Below are positions 25,296 to 36,535 of a stretch of 64,000 bases of DNA, in pieces. Source of the stretch: Micractinium sp. NFX-FRZ (taxonomy: Eukaryota > Chlorophyta > Trebouxiophyceae > Chlorellales > Chlorellaceae); assembly GCA_029339195.1 (NCBI GenBank), contig JAPTJF010000084.1, positions 1 to 64,000 on the forward strand, given 5' to 3'. A model generated the notes under the pieces. That model ran no database searches, had not been told where the DNA came from, and saw nothing but the letters and a program-made list of their open reading frames with translations. Both the position numbers and the translations under genes were made by a program. The first letter of the stretch is position 1, and each line of letters starts with the position of its first letter.

Positions 25296-25732
25296 GCATA
25301 GCAGCTATTTAGCTGCGGGGAGTGCGGTCTGTGGATGGGCAGCAGATTCCCCCTTGCACTGAGTGACTCTGAACCTGAGATGATGAGTGCAGCAGGATAT
25401 ACCGTGACCTTGATGTGTTACGAGCCTTTCCACCAGCCGGGGCACTGGCAGGCAAAAGCAGGAGTGCCGGCAGCACGGCCAGGCAAGGAGGGAGCGCAGG
25501 GTGCGTACACAGGGCAAGCGGAGAATGCACAAGGATGAGCCGATGGGCAGTCAGGGGGACGAGTAAGAGCAGAGAGGGTTGGGAGAAAATTGCAGGCAGC
25601 AGGGCCAACAGCAGGGGAAACACGCATGCTTCCCGCCCTTGCTGCCTGCCACCCTCCACTGGGGCGGGGTGGGGACAACAAAACATATACATGCTGCCTT
25701 GGGCAGGCAGGCAGCTACAGCGATCAAATGGC
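25296..25732. other. Convergent 3' regions of BMS1 and next gene
   Basis: No exon recognised. It should contain the 3' UTRs of BMS1 (plus) and the unknown two-exon gene (minus). I see no clear TGTAA signal here. Confidence 0.35.
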
Positions 25733-26943
25733 TCAACTTCCTTTGCCATGGCCCTGCCGCCGCCGAAGGCCCTGGGCCAACCTCCCAGCCCCCGGCCGCA
25801 AGTAGAGGCACGACTTTGCTGACTGGTACATAATATTCCCGGCACCGCCGGCATGAGCATCTTCTTTGCTGCTGCTGCTGCCGCCGCCGCGCTGGCCCCT
25901 GTGCATGCTGGCGCCGCCCATCGGTGTGCCGGGGTCCGCTCTGCCAGCAGGATCCAGCGCCGGTGTGGCCGCCACTGCAGGGAGGCGAGGGGTGCGTTGG
26001 GGGGAGGGGATGCTGCCAGCAGGCCAGACGCCGCCACCACCACCAACAACAACAACAGTGTGTTGGAGACAAGCCAGCCAGGAAGCCAGCCAAGCGGTTA
26101 TAGGGCACTGCTGCGAGCTGCATCTTGCAGTCAATGGGCATCTCAACGGGGCCCGCTCACCTGCTGGCTGCGGCGGCGGTAGCAGGCGGAAGGGAGGGCC
26201 CGGGGTGGGTCAGGCATTTGCAGGGAGTGGCCTTCGTGCCGGGCATCTGCAGCAGGAGCGGTGGGGGCCAGGAACAGCCGGCAGGTGTCAGCCAAAGCGC
26301 AGTGGCATACAGGCAACCAGGGCCTGCTCAGTGCGGGTGAAAGCAGGCCCTTGGGGAACGCTCTGCCCAGGCAGCGATCCCACTCGCGCCGACTGTTATG
26401 CACCCTCTGTGCTGGCTGCACTGGGCGATCCTTACTCTTGCAGGCGTAAATGGCGTTCCGCGCATCTCTCAATCGCTTGCAGTGCTCCAAAGCGGCAACA
26501 TACAGTGCCCGCTTGCTGCCGGGCGCAGCAGGAATGCCCGCAGCTGCTTCTGATGCCGCAGGTTGGAGCAGGCTGTCAACCAGATCATCTGCCGGGCGTC
26601 TCAGAACGCTGATCTTCTCTAGCCTTGCTAGATCCTTGCTGGGATGCTGACCCGTGCCGAAGAATGCACCTGCGCCCGGCACTGGGGACGGCAGCCCGGC
26701 AGTGTGCCGGAGCGGCCAACGGAGCGGCGGCACCTGGCGGCGGGAGCAGCCGGCGGGGTGCCTGGGTGTAGGGGCGCGCGCCTCGCCGCACACCCTGCCT
26801 GCTGCATTGCCGTGGATTGAGCTGCCGTAACGACGTCCACGCAGGAAGAAAAGGGGGTCGGGCCTGGGAGCCGAGCTCGCAGCGCAGCAGGCACCAGCAC
26901 GGCAGCCTCTCCTTTCTGGATCTCTTGAACAAAACGTCGTCAT
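25733..26943 (-). CDS. Unknown protein with transit-peptide-like N terminus
   Basis: A two-exon minus-strand model: 26436..26943 and 25733..25974, in-phase GT-AG, 249 residues. I do not recognise the family. Residues 1 to about 85 are rich in Arg, Ser, Ala and Cys with few acidic residues (MTTFCSRDPERRGCRAG), as in plastid or mitochondrial targeting peptides. Residues about 90-169 look like a folded helical region, with SKDLARLEKISVLRRPADDL and RALYVAALEHCKRLRDARNA. The second exon is Gly/Ser-rich and ends with a basic tail. The start is the first ATG in a frame that is open upstream only to non-ATG codons. An organelle location is inference. The internal helical block is the part to use in any family search. 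Confidence 0.55.
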
Positions 26944-27478
26944 CAGGGGTGCATTTCGGCATTCAACATTGATTTTCGCAGCCCTCGCCGTGGCCACCGC
27001 CGTCTGCAGCACCAGCCCAGTACTGCGACAGGGCTGCCAGGGCTGCCAGCCCGGCTGGGTCCCTTCGATACCACAGTGTGTTGAACGAACTGTGTCGGGC
27101 GGCCGGAACACGTGAAAAGACGCTGCAGCGCGAGTGAGCAGCCGGCAGGTGAGCTCTGGACCAGCAGTTGGTGTGAGGGTCTTGTGTAGGGAGTCTTGAG
27201 CAGAGAAGCAGAGGCAGGGGATGCACGGTGGATGTGTTTGTGGCGCGCAGGCGGCGGCGTGTCAGCTTCCCAGCTTCCTGCCTGCGGCGGCGGTGCACTG
27301 CCCTGCACCTCTTGGAGCTGTTATAAACCTGCGCCGCATCATCCCACGTGGCGCCTCATGAGTGTGTGCCATCACCGCCTGCACCGGCCCTTGCCGCCTT
27401 TTGTCATCCTGCCGGCCAGCAGGCACCCGACACCCCCTCTGGATGGGCACCTGCTGTCCTGCAGGCAACCTTACCTTC
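26944..27478. other. Divergent promoter region
   Basis: Lies between the starts of the minus-strand unknown gene (ATG 26943) and the plus-strand coiled-coil gene (ATG 27479). No exon is convincing, though an upstream noncoding exon of the plus gene ending in an AG near 27463 is possible. Confidence 0.35.
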
Positions 27479-28652
27479 ATGGCGGACGGCTCGGACAATA
27501 TGCAGGTTGCATATGATAGCCTGCGGGACGTGCTAGTGGACAAAGGCAAGCTGCAGGAGCAGCTGCGGCAGCTGCAGGAGGAGGCGGGGCGTGCGCCGCC
27601 GCTGCAGCAGCAGGAGCACGTGCAGGAGGTGGCACGCCTGACCACTCGGCTGGAGGAGGTTGACAGCGACCTTTCCACCCGCTTCGACGACTTGATTGCA
27701 ATGGCTGCACAGCGGATGGGTAAGGCTCTGCTTGCCCAGCCCCAGCCTGTGGAGGCAGGGGCCAGCATGAGGCGGCCGTGCTTGCCGCCGGTGCTAGGCC
27801 ACAGGCGCAGCGCTGCGCCTGTCATGTGAGGCGACGTAGCGGGAGAAGTGGGGGCGAGGGTGTGGAGTGAGGACCAGTGGGGTGCAGTGGATCTGAGATT
27901 GCAACCCACGACCCTTGCACCCTTTGTGTGTTGCGCGCAGGAGCGGTGATACCAGATGACCTCCCGCTTGACGGCCCGTACTTTGCAGCGATGGGGGGTG
28001 AGGCACGTTGGGGCGCAGTGCCCTTCGCATGCACCTGGCATGGGGGCATGCATTGCAGCTGCCGGCTGTTGGAAGAGGGGGCCACTGGTTTGGTGCACAG
28101 GCTGGGCGTCTGGCAGCCGTTGGCGGCGCCGCAGCTGCCGCCGCCGCGCAGCATGCGGGCGCGCTGCCGCTGCTGCGCACGCTGGGCTTGTCGCCACTAC
28201 TGCGTCACCTGCGAACTGACTGGCCTGCATTGCCTTGTTCGCTGCGCTGTGCAGTGGAGGAGGCACAGCAGGCAGCTTCTGCACTGATGCGCCTGGTGGA
28301 GCTGCAGGACGAGTGCCGCATCATCCAGCGCCGCCTGCGCGCTGCGCACTCTCCGGTGGGTACAGCTGTGCGCCCTGCGCACCTTGCCCATCTCTCTGGC
28401 CCCTGTCTCGCCCCTACGACAACTTGTCAGTTTGAAACTGACCTCCCGCCTCCGCTCCACCCTGCTCTCGCCCGCCTGCAGCCTTGGCGCAGCATGCGCC
28501 TCCCTGCGCTGCTGCTGCTTGGCTTGTCAGCGCACCTGCTCGCCTGGGCTGGCTTGCCGCCATATGCCGAGTTCACGCGGGCCATGCTGGCGCTGGCCTG
28601 GCTCCTCTTCCTGATCCGCATGCTGCTGCCTTATGTGGCACGCGTTGGGTAG
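27479..28652 (+). CDS. Coiled-coil protein with hydrophobic C terminus
   Basis: Four exons, 27479..27719, 27941..27997, 28255..28355 and 28482..28652, all in phase, give 189 residues. No family recognised. Residues about 8-80 are strongly helical and heptad-like (KGKLQEQLRQLQEEAGR, VARLTTRLEEVDSDLSTRF), and a second helix, VEEAQQAASALMRLVELQDE, follows. The last exon codes two hydrophobic stretches (LPALLLLGLSAHLLAWAGL and MLALAWLLFLIRMLLPYVA), so the protein is probably anchored in a membrane by its C terminus with the coiled coil in the cytosol. This layout recalls tethering or SNARE-associated factors, but no diagnostic motif supports a specific function. Confidence 0.6.
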
Positions 28653-29234
28653 CTCCGCAGAGGCCGGGTACCAGCGTCGCATGCACATTCAGGGCGCCTG
28701 TTCAGTAATGGTGCCCTGCCGCCAACAGTCACAGCCATGGGTTGCTCGTCTCCACCAGTGCACCAGTGGACTGCCCACCTGCGCCAGTGCTGCCGCCAAT
28801 GTGCGCCCTCTATCCTCCAGCCTCTGCCAGTATGAAAAGTCTGGGAACCCCCCTGTGCAGGTCTCACAGCCCCTCTGGCCCACTGTAATCTGTGCTCCTC
28901 TCGCCTCCTCTAGCTACTTGTGTGCATATGCATAAATGGCCTCACCGGGCGGCGCCGCACCCAGCCGACCCCCGCACCCAGCCCGCTGCACTGTCTTCTC
29001 AAGATTCAAACACCTTATCAACGTCCGCATATCATTGATGTGAAGCAGGGCGTGAAAAGACATCCCCACCTGTGCTGAAGGCACCATTTGAGGCCTGTTG
29101 TCATTCTGCCGCGGCATGCCGTGCAGCACAGAGGCAGCACAGCAGTACACTGCCCTTCCCGGCTCGCCGCTACCGGTATTTCAGTTGCTGCTGCCGAAGA
29201 GACTCGGTTAAATTTAAGGGAGTCATCACGTGCC
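28653..29234. other. Intergenic, upstream of MscL gene
   Basis: About 580 bases with no recognised exon. It contains the 3' end of the coiled-coil gene and the presumed promoter of the MscL gene. Confidence 0.35.
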
Positions 29235-31046
29235 ATGAGCTGCTGTGTCTCTGCAACTTGTGCAGCCCGCGCTGCGGGGGTTCAGCGAGGCGCCTCGAAG
29301 CTTGGCGGGAAGACCGTCGGCTGCGTGGGTGGCATGTGCGCTGGTGAGTACGCCGATCACCATGAAGCGCCGGCAAGGCTGCCTAGGCAAGTCGCCGCGC
29401 CGCCAAAGCTGTTGGGCTCCAACTGCCGCTCCGCCGCCACCGGCTCTTCCACCATGAGCACGCCGCCCGCACGCAGTGAGAGGGCACCAGAGGAGTTCCT
29501 GCCGACCCTCTCAGACCTCACGCATCACGAATCGTCTCAGTCGCATATTGCGGACCCCGACAAGGCAGGGGGGCCGCTGTCTCGACTCTGCTCGCGCTGC
29601 GCCTGGTCCACACCCAGAGCGCCCTTACCGTCAAACCTGCCGCAACTCCCACCTCCTGTCTAGCCTTTCTCCTCCCCTCCCCCTCCCCACTGAAGGCTTC
29701 CGGGACTTTATCCTGCGAGGCAATGTGGTCGACCTAGCAGTTGCCATTGTCGTCGGCTCCAGCTTCACAGCGCTGGTCAACGCTCTGGTGGGACAGCGCT
29801 GTGGGGCAGTGAGGGGCGCTGTGGGGCGGGCAGTCAGTAGGGGCGGTGGCCATGCTGCGGTGTGCGTGTGCCTCTGCAGCATTCCACACCCGCAGCCACC
29901 TGGCACTTGCGGGCCAATGTGTTCTGGTCTGCCCATGTGGAGCTTTCCACTGAAGAAATCTCGCTGTTTCGGCCGCCACGCGCGTCTGTCCCTGCCTGCA
30001 GGTTGCCGACTGGCTCACGCCCTTCATCGCCATCATCTTCAAACCTGAAGAGGTGAGGTCCAGTGCAGCACACCTGAAGAAGAACATTCCATCAGGGTGA
30101 CAACAAGCTGTGTGGGAGCACGAGCACAGCGCAGCACAGCAGGCCCAGCACCCTGAAGTGGTCCTTCGACCATCTGTTTTGTCAATGTGCGCCATGCCGC
30201 CATCCCCGCACACACCCAACCCACATTGCCCTGCAGGTGTTCGGCGACCTCACCTTCACCATCCACGGATCCGTGTTCCGCTACGGCCACTTCCTCAACA
30301 TCCTGTTCACGTTTGTGCTCATCTGCACCATCCTCTACTTCCTTGTGGTGCTGCCCATCAACTCACTCTTCAAGTTTGTGTACCCGCCCAAGAAGACACG
30401 TGAGTACAACCGCTGGGCGGGGGTGTACATGCCCCGCCAGTCGGGAGTAAGAGGGGTGCGCGGTGCTGATGTGGCGCTGCCACTGTCAGGCAGCCACCTA
30501 GCTGCCAGCCAGGGACACCAGATGCTGGACGGGCAGCACGGCGGTGTCTACTTTGGGATGTGCTCTGCTGGGGCGCCAGCTGTGCGGCTGCGCTGGCAGT
30601 TGTGCCCCCAACACCCGCCCCTCCTGCCCCGCTGCCCCCCTGCAGGCGAGTGCCCCGAGTGCTGCGCCGACATTCCCGTCAAGGCGAGGCGCTGCAAGTT
30701 CTGCTGCGCGGCAGTGCAGCCGGCAATGGCAGAGGGCCCTGGCAGCAAGAAAGTCACAGGTGGGCAGGCAAGCCATCCGAGGAGGCTGGGCATGCCATTC
30801 ACTGCCTGTGGGCACGGCGCACACAGCAAATGACAGCTGTGGCGTGTGCCTGAAAAGTGCGCTGTGCTTCGTTTCCCTGCAGAGGACGATGGAGAGGTCA
30901 TCACCCGCTCTAAGACCTCGCCTGCCTCCCTGCTGGCAGGTCCCTCGCCAGCAGCAGCAGCAGCAGCGGCAGCATCACCCAGGGAGGTGACAGTGACGGC
31001 AGATGCCAAGGGTGCTTCACTGCCTGCCGTGTGCGACCGGGTGTGA
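29235..31046 (+). CDS. MSCL: MscL large-conductance mechanosensitive channel
   Basis: Six exons, 29235..29343, 29696..29787, 30002..30052, 30237..30399, 30646..30759 and 30883..31046, give 230 residues. MscL is a homopentameric pore that opens under membrane tension and relieves osmotic shock. The conserved core is clear: FRDFILRGNVVDLAVAIVVG (N-terminal helix and TM1), VADWLTPFIAI, then TM2 with FTFVLICTILYFLVVLPIN. After TM2 comes CPECCADIPVKARRCKFC, two CxxC pairs forming a zinc ribbon like the tail of cyanobacterial MscL. The first 36 residues (MSCCVSATCAARAAGV) look like a plastid transit peptide, so a plastid-envelope location is inferred. The first donor is uncertain: 29343 is the stronger GT site, but reading on to 29475 is also in phase and would add 44 residues to the transit peptide. 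TGTAA at 31415-31419 is a likely poly(A) signal. Confidence 0.93.
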
Positions 31047-31471
31047 AGTGCCCGCACGAGCAGCTGGAGGGCCGCTAGCCGCGCAGGCGGCGGGCTCTCA
31101 ATTGGTGCCCCACTGACGGTGTAGGCCGTGGGGACTTGCCTGACTGATGATTGCGCGTTGCCGTTGCCTTGCTGTTGCCTTTCAGCAGCACACGCTGCTT
31201 CCCTATATCCCAATTATATATTCCAGAACAAATGGACACCGCAAGCCGCCTTCTTTGTTGTATACCTGCTGCATTGCTCCATGGTACCCAAAACCCCTTC
31301 CCACGCTCCATTCTTGGTACACCGGTCCTGCCCATGGCCATTTGTCACGGTGCATGTTTACATTCCATGTTCAGCCATTCTTTCACGCATGCCTTTCCAC
31401 TCATATACAACCGCTGTAAGCTTTCACAATCCGCCCGCCCAAGCATGCTGTAGCGTGGTGCCAAAACCGGC
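31047..31471. terminator. Convergent 3' region with two TGTAA signals
   Basis: The MscL gene (plus) and HHE copy 1 (minus) end tail-to-tail. TGTAA lies on the plus strand at 31415-31419 and on the minus strand at 31358-31362, so the two transcripts probably overlap by tens of bases. Confidence 0.5.
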
Positions 31472-33308
31472 TCAAAAGTCGTCAAACCAGCCAGATGGCG
31501 GCTTGGTGGCTGGCACATCCCTCGCCGTCTCATCCTCAACCTCAAACGGGCTGGGCCTCAGCTCAAAGGCAGCCGGTGGCCCGCCCTTGGCGCCCCCCTG
31601 TGCAGGGGCTGAGGCTGGGCGTTTAGCATCTATAGCCTCCTGCACTCCCAGCCGTGCCTCCTCCCCTTCCCCTTCCTCATCATCAGCATCAGGCAGCTGG
31701 CTGACGTCGTCCTCCACGCCAGCTGGCTCAGCGGCAGCAGCAGCAAGGTCCATCTCACTGCTGCTGGCGGAGCCTGCGCCTACTGGCAGCAGCAGGTGCG
31801 CGCTGCGCTTGCTGTGGTAGTACGCGGCCGCCAGGGCGCGCTGCTCCGACGCTGCAGGAGGGGCGGCAGCGGGAGGTGGGCACTGGGGTTGAAGGGGGCA
31901 AAAGGAGGCGAGGCAACAGGTGGGCCAGTGCTCAGTCCACAGGCACATGGTGTGTTGGCTGAGCTGGCATCGGCTGCAGGTGCTCGGGAGCTGAAGAGGC
32001 ACCCAGGCTGGGATACCCAGAGCATGCTCGTCCCACAGTGCCCGTGCAACATAGCAACGCACCAGCAGAGCGGGCCCGACCGCCTGCTGGTCTGCGACGC
32101 ACGCCGGCACGCAGCCAACAACAGGCACACGATACGGGCGGGCGGGCGGGTGGCCCACCTGGTAGCACGGCTGCGATGCGCGGCAGGCAGGACGCCTCCA
32201 TCTCCGTCTGGTGCGCAATGTACGACGCCTGCAGCCCCTCCATGCGCTTCAGCAGCGCCTGACGCCTGGCACGAGACGTCTCCCTGGCAGTGCCGCCGCC
32301 GCTGGCGGCAGCCGCCCCGCTGGATACCGTCACCGATGCAGCGCCCTGCCCGCCCACCACCTGCGGCTGCTGGTCCTCCAGCAGGGCTTGCAGGAGGGAG
32401 TCGATCTCGGCGCCCATGGCGGCGTGCTCGCAGCGGGAGTTGTCTGCCAGCTGGGCGCCAGTGGGGCCGCAGTGCTCCTGCAGGGCCGGCAGCAGCACCT
32501 CCCCCTCGGCCTGCAGGCGCCAAAGGGTGGTGGGGGCAGGCAAGGGGCGCAGCTGCTGAAGTGTGGGCATGGGAGGGGAGAGCGGCATAGCAGCACCCCC
32601 TCTTTGGCCTGCAGGCGAAGGAGCAAGCACACCGGCGACCGACTGCATGGTGCCGCTGCGCGAGCGTGCGCAACCGCCGCCCCGCAAACTCGGCCGCTGG
32701 CACAGCGCCCGCGGTGTGCACAGGGTGCTGCCTGTGCATAGCACGTGCACACACCACAGCGCGCTCACGTGGGCGTGCAGGTGCAGGTCAATGGCCAGGG
32801 CGCCGGCTGCCATCTTCATGAGGAACCTTTCGGACCCAGCATGACTGCCGCCAATCCCGCCGGCGGCGGCCTTGCTGGCGGCCGCCTCAGCGGCAGCTGC
32901 CGCACGGAAGAAGTGGGTGAAGAGTGCCAGGGACTGGCGGTTGTCCTGCGGAGGGAGATGGGGAGGTGGAGGGAGGCGGGCCAAGTGGGACCCAGCAGAG
33001 GAGGTGAAGACTGGAGGAGGGGTCCAGCAGGTCAGCGGGCACCCACAGGCACCCAGCGCTGCCCCAGGCTCACCACTGCATACGAGCCGGCCTGTTGGCA
33101 GGGCTCCCTGCCCTGGGGGAGGTCATGCGTATGCACAGCAACTCACACAGAGGATTGCGTCCACAAGATTGGGTGGCGCCAGGCCTGGGGGCAGCATGTC
33201 GCTCAGCTGTTCCGCCTGTGCCGCCGCCATGTCCGCCGCCTGCTCAGGGGTGGAATGCGTGAACCCGGAGGATAGCGCCGCTGGCAGGGGGGTCAACAGC
33301 GGATTCAT
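31472..33308 (-). CDS. Hemerythrin (HHE) domain protein, copy 1
   Basis: Four minus-strand exons: 33147..33308, 32769..32945, 32159..32510 and 31472..31851, 356 residues. The helical core matches the HHE cation-binding fold, a four-helix bundle that binds a di-iron centre and senses or carries oxygen, NO or iron. Helix 2 has HLHAHAEGEVLLPAL (H111, E115), helix 3 has RCEHAAM and helix 4 has YIAHQTEMEASCLPRIA. In helix 1 the position that is His in copy 2 is Asn here (DNRQSLALF, N56, codon at 32940-32942), so one expected iron ligand is missing. The C-terminal exon is acidic and Pro-rich and ends in WFDDF. Exon count, exon 2 length (177 bases) and intron phases equal those of copy 2 immediately upstream, showing tandem duplication. 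Confidence 0.78.
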
Positions 33309-33914
33309 GGCGCAGTGCCGACCGCGGATTCCGGGTGAGAGGGGAGGGGCGGCGGGGGGACGAGGCCAGGGGCACTGCTGGCAGAAGCGCCGTCCCGCGA
33401 GGTGTCCAAAGGTGCTCCGAAACGGCAGGTATATTCGATAAGTGAGATCGGGACTGACGGAGCTCTGCCAGGCACACCTTTTGCCTACCTCTCGCCGCGG
33501 CGGCAGCCGCCAGCTTGTCAGCGCCCAGCAGTGTGGGGTGCGCAGTACAAAGTGCACCTCTGCACTAGTCACTGGCTCTCAACTGGTACTGATATATGCC
33601 GTGGCTCTCAGCGGATAACAGGATCAGGCTCTGCTCAGGATGCTCAGGGTGTGCAGGCTTCTTCAGGATGAGGCGAGCTGAGGTGGCGGCCAGTCTGCTC
33701 CCCACCGTTCCAAAAACACCGCCGCTTGCTCACACACGCCCAGCTGATAGTGGCCGTGCTGTGTGCTCACGTTGCATTCGATATAATAACTCTCCGCGCA
33801 AATCATTTGAATGCAAGCAGATGCAGTGCATCATATCATATGCATTCCCGCTGGCTTCCATGCTCAAAGCATTCGCGGGCTGGTGCAATGCAGTGCAATC
33901 CGCCATCAGCGTGC
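33309..33914. other. Spacer between tandem HHE genes
   Basis: Promoter side of copy 1 and 3' side of copy 2 (both minus strand). No exon recognised. Confidence 0.35.
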
Positions 33915-35636
33915 TCAACCCCTCACGTCCTCAAACGGGCTGGGGTGCAGCTTCAAGGCTGCCAGTGCCCCACTCCTGGCCTCCTCCTGTGCAGATGCTT
34001 CGGCTGGGCCCATGACACCTGCACTCTCCTCCCTATCCTCTACCTCCCTTTCCTCCTCCTCCTCCTCCTCCTCAGCGTCCAGAAGCTGCCTCAGCTCCTC
34101 CTCAGCGGACATCTCGCCGCCTCCCGGCAGAAGCAGGCGTGCGCTGCGCTTGCTTCGATAGTAGGCAGCCGCCAGTGCGCGCTGCTCTGACGCTGCAGGG
34201 GGGCGAGCATACGGGAGATATGCAGACGGAGAAGGCACACGGGTGGCTCAGTGCTCGGTGCACAGGCTCGTGCCGTGCTGAGCTGGCACCCAGCTGCAGG
34301 CACGTGGACGCAGGCAGCCGCCAGGTTGTGTGGCATGCGACGCCCGGGCCAGCTGGTAAACTGCGACGAGCACCCTGCACGGCAGCATGTGCAGGCCCCC
34401 AGGCAGGCAGCCTCTGCAAGGCGGGGCATGCCAGAGGAGCAGACAAGGGCGGGCAGGCGAGTGTGCGGCCCACCTGGCACCACGGCGGCGATGCGCGGCA
34501 GGCAGGACGCCTCCATCTCTGTCTGGTGCGCAATGTACGACGCCTCCAGCCCCTCCACCCGCTTCAGCAGCGCCTGACGCCTGGCACAAGAGACCTCCCT
34601 GGATCCAGCAGCCGCCCCGGCTGCCCCCTGCCCATCGGCCACTTGCTGCGGCTGCTGCTGCTGCTCATCCTCCAGGAGCGCTTGCAGGAGGGAGCCCATG
34701 GCGGCGCCCATGGCGGCGTGCTCACGGCGGGAGTTGTCTGCTAGGTGCGCCCCTGCCTGGCCGCAGCGCTCCTCCAAGGCGCGCAGCAGCACCTCCTCCT
34801 CAGCCTGCAAGCAGCGGGGTGCACGGGGGAAACAGGGGTAGGGTTTCTGGACACTAGAGCATCAGGCTGTGCTGCCCGCAGGGTGACCCCTCTGACGGCT
34901 GACTTGCTCCGCAACCGCGTCGCGCACGCCACGCTCTGCATTGCCAGCGGCTGGCTACACAACCCTAGTAGCGGCTGACAACACAAACCTATGCCACACC
35001 ACGCTCCAGCTGTGCCCGGTAGATCACAGCACAGCATGCTCACGTGGGCATGCAGGTGCAGGTCAATAGCCAGAGCCCCAGCCGCCATTTTCATGAGCAG
35101 GCGTTCGCCCCGCACGCGGCTGCCGCTGCCACCGGCACCAGCGGCCTTGCTGGCAGCGGCCTCGGCTGCAGCCGCCGCGCGGAAGAAGTGGGTGAAGAGT
35201 GCCAGCGACTGGCGGTGGTCCTGCAAACGGAGAGGGAGAGAGGGAGGCTGGCAGGCTGTTTGAGGCCCTCCAGGTTGGGGCAGGGCCCTTGGCAGGTGCG
35301 CTGAAAAGCAAATGCGAGGAGTTGGAGGCACGGTCCGCTGGCCCAACAGTGCCCCCGCCCGCCCACCCGCCCGCCTCCCAATACCGGCGCCTGTGCAGAC
35401 CTCCTTACCCCTGGCTCTACTGCATTATCAAGCAGCAGCAGTGCACATGCGGCCCCTCAGGGATCCCACCACTGGCGCAAGCTTACACAGAGAATTGCAT
35501 CCACCAGGTTGGGCTGCGTCAGGCCAGGAGGCAGCATGTCACTTTGCTGCTCCTCCTGCGCCGCCGCCATGCCGGCCGACTGCTCAGGGCTGGAATGCGT
35601 GAACCCGGCAGACAAGGCGGCTGGCAGCGGGTTCAT
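33915..35636 (-). CDS. Hemerythrin (HHE) domain protein, copy 2
   Basis: Four minus-strand exons: 35487..35636, 35044..35220, 34474..34804 and 33915..34192, 311 residues. All HHE ligand positions are kept: H52 in DHRQSLALF (helix 1), H107 and E111 in HLHAHAEEEVLLRAL (helix 2), H138 in RREHAAM (helix 3) and the His and Glu of YIAHQTEMEASC (helix 4). This copy should therefore bind a di-iron centre; the ligand (O2, NO or iron) is not predictable from sequence. The N-terminal exon (MNPLPAALSAGFTHSSPEQS) is shared with copy 1 and shows no targeting signal. The C-terminal exon has a run of Glu and ends ...HPSPFEDVRG, shorter than copy 1. The assignment rests on motif spacing, so HHE-like is the safe description. 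Confidence 0.8.
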
Positions 35637-36535
35637 GGCGCAGTGTCGGGCAGGTATCAGGGTGAGAAAGGTAGGAGGGAAGGGGAGGCCGAGGCCAGGG
35701 GTGGCGCACCCCTTCCCCAGGCACGCTCTTTTGTGGCAGGAAGGGAGCAAACGGGCGTCCAAGGCAGCTCTGAAGCAGCACCGACACCCAGGGAATGTGA
35801 GCAGGAGTGGCACAGCCCCCCTGGCACAGCTTCAGCCCCACCCCGCCGAGGTGGCAGCAGCCAGGTCACCGCCAGCGTCGGGCAGGGGGGTGCATGCCCA
35901 CAAGGTGGGGTGGGCGGCGCATATCGCCAGCTGGGATTGCTTGGGCTGAGCTCAGGCGGCTCAGTGACTAGAGCTCAGTCAAGGCCCCAGCAGCCTGCAT
36001 GCTGCCTTGCTGCGTTGCTCAGACACACCGCTGTGGCGCCGGCGCCGTGTGTTCACTTGCATGATAACTCATTTTTCACGCATATTCATTCAAAAATCAT
36101 GCATGAACCTGCTGATCAAAGCAGTAGGCTGGAGCAAACACGTAAAGTGTGGCTTGCACATCATTCGCCTGGCGGCCACCGTGGACTGACGGCAGCGCAG
36201 CTGCTCCGTTCACGCGTGTGGCAGCATCAGATGCCCACTCCTGCCGCCTGGCGGCCACCGTGGACTAACGGCAGCGCGGCTGCTCCGTTCACGCGTGTGG
36301 CAGCATCAGATGCCCACTCCTGCCGCTGCTGCTGCCTCCCCAGGCCAGCTGCTCACTCCCTCCAACCCTCCCTGCCTTCCACCGTCTCAGTGGTGTGGCC
36401 GCTGCAGGGGCACAAGGGCGGTGGCACGGCAATGAGGCGGACCCGTGAGGAACTCACAGGCAGAGCCAAGCGCCCAGCCAAGCGCAGCTGGGGCGGTGGG
36501 CACTGCCAGCTCCTGCCGCCTGCTACATGACACCA
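35637..36535. other. Intergenic, promoter of HHE copy 2
   Basis: About 900 bases without a convincing exon, containing the 79-bp tandem duplication listed separately and the presumed promoter of HHE copy 2. Confidence 0.35.
36167..36325. repeat. 79-bp tandem duplication
   Basis: Two adjacent units, 36167-36245 and 36246-36324, differ at only about two positions (TGACTGAC versus TGACTAAC; GCGCAGC versus GCGCGGC). It is a recent local duplication in intergenic DNA. Confidence 0.85.
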
